A stretch of DNA of 64,000 nucleotides, from the NCBI GenBank assembly GCA_022822265.1, contig JAJECA010000003.1, positions 83,967 to 147,966 of the forward strand. Reading direction: 5' to 3'. This DNA is from Acidimicrobiia bacterium (lineage in GTDB: Bacteria > Actinomycetota > Acidimicrobiia > Acidimicrobiales > Bin134). The notes below the pieces were generated by a model. That model had not been told where the DNA came from. It saw only the letters and a list, made by a program, of their open reading frames with translations, and did no database searches. The position numbers and the translations under genes were made by a program. Positions 44,341 to 52,000 of this stretch are shown here, piece by piece. Each line of letters begins with the position of its first letter. Positions within the stretch are counted from its first letter, which is position 1.

Positions 44341-46765
44341 GCGACAAGCGCGGGCAACAGCGGGCGCTGGGGGGCAGGCGGGACCGGCGGGCCGCGTGTG
44401 GTGGTTCGAGTCGCCGGACATGTGGTGGCTGGCGGTGCCGGCCATCGGGGTGCCGGTGGTCTGGTGGTCGATGGGCGTGTCGTTCGTGCTGGGCACGTGG
44501 GCTGGGGGCCGGCCGCTGGGCTGGCCCGGCGCGATGGAGATGCTCCGGGCGGTGTGGGGGGTGGCGCGGGGCCGGCGGCTGGACGAGGCGTGGCTGATGG
44601 CCGGCGGCGGCGTCGAGGCGATTGCGACCGCGTGGTGGCTGGCGGTGTTCGCCGTTGTTGCGGTGGCGGTGCCGGTGGCGCTGGGCGCTCTGGCAGTGGA
44701 ATGGCGGGCCGCGGGCTGGCCGATGCCGTCGATGCCCGCCGGGGTGCCCGCGGGGCTGCTCGCTGTGCGCAAGAGCCCGGATCGGCCCGAGCGGGAGTTC
44801 ATCCGGCGGCGGTGGCCGGTGCCCGCTCCCTACGACTACCGCTGCCCGGGGCCGGGCGTTTTGATCGGCCGCTTCAGGCGGCGCCATCTGGTGTCCGCCG
44901 ACGGGCTGCCGGTTCTGGTGGTGGGATCCACGGGCGCGGGCAAGACCCGCCGGTTCCTGGGGCCGAACACGGCGCACTATCCCGGCCCGGTGGTCGCCAC
45001 CAGCGTGAAGCAGGACTTGGCCGAGCTGACCCTTGAGCACCGCAAATCGAAGGGGAAGGTGTACGGGTTCGAGCCGACCGGGCGGCTGCACGGCTGGATG
45101 GCCGCCAACGGGATCACCCCGGTGTCGTGGGACCCGGTGCGCTACATGGCCGCCGACCCGACCCGCGAGAACGCCGACATGCTGTCGCATTTCCTCGCCG
45201 GGCAGGCCAGCGCGGCGGGCCAGGGAAGCCAGGCGGTGTGGCCGAACCTGGTGCAGGCCGCGTTGAGCGACATGCTCTTGATCGCCTCTGAGATCGGCGC
45301 GCCTTTGTCGACGGTGATCGGCTGGATGACGAAGCTGTCGGTGTTCGCCGACATCGCCAAGGACGCCGCGCTGCGCCGCAAGCTGTCGCCGGAGGCCAGA
45401 GAGGCCCTCGACCAGCTCGCCAGCGACGCGCAGAAGGACTCGCGCATCGCCGGTTCCATCGAGGCGACCGCCCACGAGCTGACCCGCAGCCTGAAGTGGA
45501 CGGCCAAGGCCGGCAACAAGGTGGCGCCGGTGCCGGTCGACGTGACCTCCAACGGCGGGTCGGACACGCTGTTTTTGATCGCCGACCACTCGTCGCAGTC
45601 CACGCACGAGGCGCTGTTCGGCGCGGTGCTGCGCCATTTGTTCCACGTCGCGGAGACCGCGGTGCTCGACCCCGACGTGGCCCACACCCGCCCGATGTTC
45701 GCCCTCGACGAGTTCGCCAATCTCGCCCGCTTGAACGACATGCCGAAGCTGATCTCGACGATCCGGTCCCGCGCGCAGGTCATCATCGGCATACAGACCC
45801 CAGCGCAGCTCGCCGCGAGCTGGGGCAAAGAGCACGCCACGACGATCATGGACAACTGCGCGGTGAAGATCGTGCTGCCCGGATCGTCGGACTCCGCGGC
45901 GTTGCAGACGTTCGTGACCCTCACCGACGACGATGACGACAAATCGGCGGTGGCGACCGCGGCGAGCTGGCGGATGATCGAGGACGGCTACGCGATGGCG
46001 GTGGCCGGCAACCGCAAGCCGTTCAAGTTCCAGCTCGCCGACGCCGACCGCTGGCTCGACGCTCCCGACGACGCCGAAGACCCCGGCGAGGCGGGCGGCC
46101 CCCAGCCGCAAGCCGAAGGCCCGCCGGAGCCGACCGAACGAGCGCCCGGCGGCGCGCCCGGCAAGGCGTCCGGCGAGGTGGAGCCTGCGGAGACGCTGGT
46201 CATGGAGGACGCCGTGGCGGGAGCCGGCGGCGAAAAGCCCGTGCCAGAGGACGCCGGGCGGCTGTTCGAGTACCCCCCGGAGGCGCCGGGGGTGCCGCCC
46301 TACGAGCCGCCCTACGAGCTGCTCTATGAGAGCCCCGACGTGGACGCCCTCGACAGGTTCGCGGGCGCGAGCCTGCTCGCCGGCGTCGACCGCGACGAGC
46401 TGGCCGAGGCCCACGAGAACATCAGGGCCCGGCTGGCCCGAGCCGTGCCCTTCGCCGAAGCAGCCGCCACGGCCGACGACCCCGGCGACCCCGGCGACGA
46501 CGGCGACGGCGACGACCGCGCTGGCGGGGCTGGGGGTGCGGGCGGGTGGGTGCCGCCTCCGGTGCTGGAGGCGGACGACGCGCTGGGGATCAACGCGGAG
46601 GGCGTCGAGCCGGGGCGGTCCGAGGCCGCGCCGCAGTACGAGATGTTGACGTTCGAGGACGCGGACGGCGCGTTCGGCCTGCACCCGTCGGGCTGCGTGG
46701 TCGATCTGGCCGACGCACAACAACAGGAGGAGGTGCGCTATGGGCACGAGCTCTGTGGTGTATGA
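44333..46765 (+). CDS. VirD4/TraG-like type IV coupling protein
   Basis: An 810-residue protein from ATG 44333. Two membrane helices (about 29-60 and 100-125), Walker A (VGSTGAGKTR) near 200, Walker B (FALDEFANLARL) near 457, and the IIGIQT/QLAASWG region typical of T4CPs. An acidic, low-complexity C-terminal extension of 230 residues follows. Coupling proteins dock the relaxosome and other substrates. If the tail seen on the relaxase and other proteins is an export signal, this protein is its likely receptor. Confidence 0.9.
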   Translation: MGERQARATAGAGGQAGPAGRVWWFESPDMWWLAVPAIGVPVVWWSMGVSFVLGTWAGGRPLGWPGAMEMLRAVWGVARGRRLDEAWLMAGGGVEAIATAWWLAVFAVVAVAVPVALGALAVEWRAAGWPMPSMPAGVPAGLLAVRKSPDRPEREFIRRRWPVPAPYDYRCPGPGVLIGRFRRRHLVSADGLPVLVVGSTGAGKTRRFLGPNTAHYPGPVVATSVKQDLAELTLEHRKSKGKVYGFEPTGRLHGWMAANGITPVSWDPVRYMAADPTRENADMLSHFLAGQASAAGQGSQAVWPNLVQAALSDMLLIASEIGAPLSTVIGWMTKLSVFADIAKDAALRRKLSPEAREALDQLASDAQKDSRIAGSIEATAHELTRSLKWTAKAGNKVAPVPVDVTSNGGSDTLFLIADHSSQSTHEALFGAVLRHLFHVAETAVLDPDVAHTRPMFALDEFANLARLNDMPKLISTIRSRAQVIIGIQTPAQLAASWGKEHATTIMDNCAVKIVLPGSSDSAALQTFVTLTDDDDDKSAVATAASWRMIEDGYAMAVAGNRKPFKFQLADADRWLDAPDDAEDPGEAGGPQPQAEGPPEPTERAPGGAPGKASGEVEPAETLVMEDAVAGAGGEKPVPEDAGRLFEYPPEAPGVPPYEPPYELLYESPDVDALDRFAGASLLAGVDRDELAEAHENIRARLARAVPFAEAAATADDPGDPGDDGDGDDRAGGAGGAGGWVPPPVLEADDALGINAEGVEPGRSEAAPQYEMLTFEDADGAFGLHPSGCVVDLADAQQQEEVRYGHELCGV

Positions 46766-47573
46766 GACGGACCGGGCCCAAAACGTCGCCGCGCACATCG
46801 CGGCGGCGCTGGCGGCCACCGCAGAGCGGTCCCATGTTGGCGATCGCTGGACCGGGTGCTGGGACGCCATCGGACCGGCCCAGCCGCACGACCCGGTCAA
46901 CGGGACGGTGTGGTCGGGCATCAACCGGTACGCGCTGGTGGCCGGTTGCGTCGCCATTGGCGGGGCGCCCACCGGCGCGTGGGCGACCGCTGAGTCCTGG
47001 GAGGGCGCCGGTCACCGCCTGCGGGCCGGCGTGCCGGGCATCGTCACGCTGTGCGCCGATCTCGGCGGGCTGCGGGCGGTGACGGTGTACAACGCCTGCC
47101 AGCTCGAAGAGTCCGCAGCCGCCGACGAGCGGTTCGCGGCCCCGCCGCCGATGGAGGCCGCCGACATCGACCGCCTGTTCGCCGGAGGCGGGGTGGCGAG
47201 CACCGAGGAGATCCCCGAGCGCCGCGCGTCGCAGCTCGCGGAGGTCGCCGTCGCGCAGACCGCCGCGGCGCTGGGCCGCCCGGCGGGCTGGCAGGACGCC
47301 CGCGAGAGCCTCGTCGGCGTGCTGGCGTCGCAGGCGGCGACCAACGCACTCGGCTTTGCGTACTGGCCCGACCGCCCGTCGCCCGATGTGGTGGAGGAGT
47401 GGTCGGAGCTTCTGCGCGGCGCCGACGGCGGCGGGGCCGCGCTGGCGGTCACCGCCGACGCGGCCCGGCTGGCCTCGTCGGTGGTCGAGCAGATCGCCGC
47501 CCGCCAGCTCGAAGCCCCGCACCGGGGCGCGCCCGCCCCCGACGCTGGCTATCCGCACCCGTTCATCGACTGA
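46740..47573 (+). CDS. ArdC-like (N-terminal domain) antirestriction protein
   Basis: A 277-residue protein with ribosome site GGAGGAGG, overlapping the coupling-protein gene by 26 bases. Residues 35-125 follow the ArdC N-terminal ssDNA-binding pattern: WTGCWDAIG, a PVNGTVWSGINRYAL block, GAWATAESWEGAGHRLRAG, then VTVYNACQLEE. ArdC proteins shield transferred DNA from restriction. The usual C-terminal metallopeptidase HExxH is missing here; the second half is helical and unrelated. It is probably a reduced or repurposed ArdC. Confidence 0.65.
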   Translation: MGTSSVVYETDRAQNVAAHIAAALAATAERSHVGDRWTGCWDAIGPAQPHDPVNGTVWSGINRYALVAGCVAIGGAPTGAWATAESWEGAGHRLRAGVPGIVTLCADLGGLRAVTVYNACQLEESAAADERFAAPPPMEAADIDRLFAGGGVASTEEIPERRASQLAEVAVAQTAAALGRPAGWQDARESLVGVLASQAATNALGFAYWPDRPSPDVVEEWSELLRGADGGGAALAVTADAARLASSVVEQIAARQLEAPHRGAPAPDAGYPHPFID

Positions 47574-47584
47574 AGGAGAACCCC

Positions 47585-48325
47585 ATGGGAAACAGCAAAA
47601 TCGACACCACCCGGCTCCGCCGGGCGCTCGCGGTCACAGCAGTGCTCTTGGCCATCGTCACCGCCGCGGTGGCAGCGGCCCGATGCTCGTCGCCTTCGCA
47701 GGTCGTCGCCGACCCTCAGCAGGGCCCCTCGGCCGCCGAGGCGTCGGCGCCGGTGAACGCGGCCGCTGTCGCGCAGGCCCGCCTCGACGAGTGGGCCGGC
47801 CAGCGCGTCGCGGTGGCCGGGGTGGAATGGCTCGACGCCGACGCCGCGGTGGTGACCGCCGCGCTGGCCGGCGGCGAGCACGTCGCCATGACCGTGGTCC
47901 GCACCCCGGCGGGCTGGCAGGCCCCGTGGCCCCCGGCCGCGGTGGCGGCAACCCCGGTCGTCCCGGTGGAGGCGTTCGCGGACATCCCGCCCGCGGCCGC
48001 CGGCGACGCGCGGTGGGAGACAGCGGTGGGCTTTCTGGAGGCGTGGCTGGCCGGCGAAGACCCGTGGCGGTGGACCCACGCCGGTTTCCGCCCCGACCCG
48101 CCCGCGGTCGCCTACCCCGAGTGGTCGATCACCGGGGCAGGCCAGCCCCTGGCGGTGCCCGGCGCGCCGATAGCGGTGCTGCCCATCGACGTGGACGCCG
48201 CCGAGGCGGGCGGCACACAGCGCCGGTACCGGTTCTGGGTGGCGGTGCGGGCCGATGCCGACGGGCAGATCGGCGTCACCGCCCTTGCGCACCGGCCCCC
48301 GCCCGCCGGGCTGCGGGCCGAATAG
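47585..48325 (+). CDS. VirB8/TcpC-like bitopic T4SS protein
   Basis: A 246-residue protein from ATG 47585 (AAGGAG upstream). One membrane helix near 12-32 (ALAVTAVLLAIVTAAVAAA), then an outside domain. That domain has an AWAGEDPWRW-like helix (about 145-160), a turn, and strands ending in YRFWVAVRADADG, compatible with the NTF2-like fold of VirB8/TcpC. Size, topology and neighbours fit this scaffold role. Sequence identity to named members cannot be judged here. Confidence 0.5.
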   Translation: MGNSKIDTTRLRRALAVTAVLLAIVTAAVAAARCSSPSQVVADPQQGPSAAEASAPVNAAAVAQARLDEWAGQRVAVAGVEWLDADAAVVTAALAGGEHVAMTVVRTPAGWQAPWPPAAVAATPVVPVEAFADIPPAAAGDARWETAVGFLEAWLAGEDPWRWTHAGFRPDPPAVAYPEWSITGAGQPLAVPGAPIAVLPIDVDAAEAGGTQRRYRFWVAVRADADGQIGVTALAHRPPPAGLRAE

Positions 48326-48410
48326 GCCGCACCCGCGGGTAAAATGGGCCGCAGAGACCGCGACAGCCCCGGCCAGCTCAGCCTGTTCGACCCCCGAGAG
48401 GAGGCCCCCG

Positions 48411-49082
48411 ATGATCCAGTTGACGCTCCCAGCGCCGGAGGTGGCCCCGCTTCGCTGCTGGGACCCGGTGCCGGACCTGGAGGAGTGGGCGCACGCGGCG
48501 TGGCAGTGGCAGGCGACGTGGGCGCCGTTCACCCTCGCCAAGCTGATGCGCCGCAACCCGACCGGGACGGCGACCGAGGACCACGTGGCCGCGCACTTCA
48601 ACCGGATCGGGGAGCGGTGCTGGGCGATGTGGACCCAGATCAAAGACCACCAGACGAGCGCCCTGCCGACGGGGCTGGGCGAACACCAGATGCGCCGGGC
48701 GGAGCGGGAGATCGACCGGCTGGCCGCGCAGATGGTGCGGGCCGAGTGGGTCCAGATCCCCAAGGAAGTGGACTACCCGGCCTACGACCCGGCCCTGGAC
48801 TGCGAGATGTTCGAGATCTCGGGCCTGGAGCACCTGGGCCGGGCCGAGCTGGCCGACGGGGTGATCTGGGCGGCGGCGCAGGCGACGGGACCGGAACAGG
48901 CGACCCCCGCGCAGATGACGGTGGCCGACCTCCAGCACGCCCTGGACCACAGGATCAGCCGGGCGGAGCGCCACCTGGTGTTCACCCAAGCGGCCCAGTG
49001 GGCCCGCAGGACCGCGAAAGCGACGCAGACAGCGCCGGAGGGGCTGCGGGGCCTTCTGGCGTATCCGATACCGGCGTACTGA
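48411..49082 (+). CDS. unknown soluble protein before the DarB-like gene
   Basis: A 223-residue protein from ATG 48411 behind GAGGAGG. Helical and Trp-rich at the start (WDPVPDLEEWAHAAWQWQATW), then acidic helices. No domain recognised. Its stop codon (TGA 49080-49082) touches the presumed start of the giant gene. A second frame from ATG 48344 (GQLSLFDP) runs through the same DNA into the giant gene. Confidence 0.6.
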   Translation: MIQLTLPAPEVAPLRCWDPVPDLEEWAHAAWQWQATWAPFTLAKLMRRNPTGTATEDHVAAHFNRIGERCWAMWTQIKDHQTSALPTGLGEHQMRRAEREIDRLAAQMVRAEWVQIPKEVDYPAYDPALDCEMFEISGLEHLGRAELADGVIWAAAQATGPEQATPAQMTVADLQHALDHRISRAERHLVFTQAAQWARRTAKATQTAPEGLRGLLAYPIPAY

Positions 49083-52000
49083 CCCGCCTGGGGGGCGGGG
49101 ACTACGCCCCGCCCACAGGCGACATCGGGCGCATCACCGCCAACCTGAGGGCCATCGAGATCGCCAAGGCGGGCGGGCCCGCAGACGACGAGGAGCTGCG
49201 CGAGCTGGCCCGTTGGTCGGGATGGGGGGCGGTGCCCAGCCTGTTCGAGGCCGGCTCGGAGCTGGCCGAGCGGTTCGGGCCGAAGCTGGCCGAGCTGTTG
49301 GACGGCGAGGAGATGGCGCTGGCGTCGGCCACCACCCCCAACGCCCACTACACGTCGCCTGCGGTCGCCGAGGCCGTCTGGCGGCTGGCGGCGAAGCTCG
49401 GCTTCGAGCGGGGCGCCGTCGTCGAGCCGGGATGCGGGCCGGGCGTGTTCATGGCCACCGCGCCGGACGGCGCGCACGTCACCGGCGTGGAGAAGGACCC
49501 GACCACCGCGGCGATCTGCCGTGCCGCGCACCCCGGCCACACCGTCGTCACCGCCGACCTGGCCGACGTGGCCCGCCCCGCCCAGTTCGAGCTGGCAGTG
49601 GGCAACGTGCCGTTCTCGGGGATCGTCAAGCCGTACGACCCGGTGATCTCCGCGGACCGGGGCCTGAACCTGCACAACTACGCGCTGGCCAAGGCGCTTT
49701 GGTCGCTGCGACCCGGAGGGCTCCTGGTCGCGATCACCTCTGCGGGAACCCTCGACGCCCTCAACCCCGCCCAGCGGCAGCGGCTCGGAGAGCTCGGAGA
49801 GTTCCTCGGCGCGATCCGCCTGCCCGGGTCGGCGTTCGAGCGCCAGTCCGGCACCGGCGTCACCACCGACATCGTGGTGTTCCAGCGCCGCGGCCACGAC
49901 GGCGAGGGCGCCGCGCCCACCAGCGCCGAGATCGAGGCCGACACCAGCCGGCTCATGGCCCCCTGGAAGGACACGGTGGAAGCGACCCGGCCCGACGGCG
50001 GGCCGTTCATGAAACCGGCCCGCACAACAGACGACGGCGAGAGGATCCCCGCCGAGCCGCACTGGCACAACCGGTGGTACGCAGACCACCCCGATCTGGT
50101 GCTGGGCCGCTGGGAGTCCGGCGGCCTGTACGCCGCAGACCAGCTCGTCGTCCGCTACGACGGCGACGACCTCAAAGGCGACCTCGACCTCGCGGTGGAC
50201 CGGCTGGCCGACACCATCGAGCTGGCCCGCCCCCTTCCCGCCCCCGCCCTCGACAACGCCGACGACGACGCCCAGGCGTGCCGGCCGCCGCCGGGCTGGC
50301 AGAGGCCCGCGTGGGCGCAGGAGGGCAGCATCTTCGCGTGGAAGACCCAGCACGGAACCCGCGCCAAAAGGCCCCGGTTCCGGTTCGCCCGCGTCGAGCA
50401 GGGGCGCCTCGTCGACCACGCCGGCCCGGCCGAGTCGAACATCAACGCCCGCATGGAGCTGGCCCTGGTCTGCTTCGTGCGCGACGCCCACCGCGACCTC
50501 ACCGCCGCAGAGGCCGCCGACCTCCCAGACGCGGAGCTAGACCGGCTGCGGCACACGCTGGCCGAGCGCCGCCGGTCGTTCATCTCCCACACCGGCCGCC
50601 CGCTCAGCCACTACAAGACACAGGCCCGCAGCAGCGCCGCCGACGACGCCGAGGAGCCGACAGCGTCGGGAGGGCTGCGCCGGGTGTACCCCAAGCTCGG
50701 CGGGTTCGCCGGATGGGCCGGGTCGCCCGCCGACCCCGACTACCTGCGGGTCATCGCCCTGGACGATTACAGCCACGAGACCGGCGAGTGCTCAGAGGCC
50801 GACATCTTGTCTCAGCGGGTCAACACCCCGCCCGACGCCGCGGTGGAGGTGTCCAACCTGGCCGACGCCGCGGCCGCGTCGATGGGGCGGCGGGGACGGC
50901 TCGACCTGGACTACATGGCCGACATCGCGTCGTTCGAGTGGTCGCCCGGCGACCTCGCGGAGGAGGGAGTCGCCTACCTCGACCCGTTCCCCGACGGCGG
51001 CGGGCCGCCCCGGTGGGAGGCCGCGCCCCGCTATTTGAGCGGCGATGTGCGGGCCAAGCTGCGACTGGCCCGGAGGGCCGCAGCCGAAGACGGCGGCGAC
51101 AAGTACCGGCGCAACGTGGAGGCGCTGGCCGCGGCGGTGCCCGCCGACATCTCGCCGTCGGACATCGCGCTGGGCTGCGGCGCGCCGTGGCTGCCCTCAG
51201 AGGACGTGGCCGAGTTCATCTGCGACACCCTGGACATACAGAGCTGCGACGTGGAGGTGTCCTACTCGCCCGACGGCGGCTGGGCCATCGGCTTCGCCGG
51301 CACCCTGGCCACCCAGGGCGAGGACATGGTGTCGGTGTGGGGCACCGCGGAGCGGCCCGCCCCCAAGCTGTTGCAGGCCGCGTGGGCCAACAAGAAGATC
51401 GAGATCACCCAGACCGCCCCAGACGGCACCCGCGAGCCCAACCATCCGGCCATCGCCGCGGCCCGCGCCAAGATCGACAAGTGGAACGCCGAGCTGCGCC
51501 GGTGGGCGTTCGACACCGACCCCGGCCGCTGCGACCGCCTGGCCGCTTTGTACAACGACACCTACAACTGCTTCGTCGCCCCCCAGTACCCGCCGGAGTG
51601 GCTCGGCCACCCCGCCGGGCTGATCGACTCGTTCAAGCTGCGCGACCACCAGGCATCGGCGGTGTGCCGCATACTCCACGAGGGCGACGTGCTGTTGGCC
51701 CACACGGTGGGGGCGGGCAAGACCGCGGTCATGGCCACCGCGGCGATGGAGATGCGCCGGCTGGGTATCTGCACCAAGCCGCTCATCGCGGTGCCCAACC
51801 ACCTCGTCGCCCAGTTCTGCCGCGAGATGCAGACGCTGTACCCGAACGCGTCGATCCTCATGCCCGACGGCGGGGCCACCCCGACCGGGCAGCGCCGCCG
51901 CAAGGAGTTCACCGCCCGGGCCATGAACGGCGACTGGGACGCCATCGTGATCCCCCTGTCGTTCTTCAACCGGCTGCCCGCGTCGCCCAGCACCGTCGCC

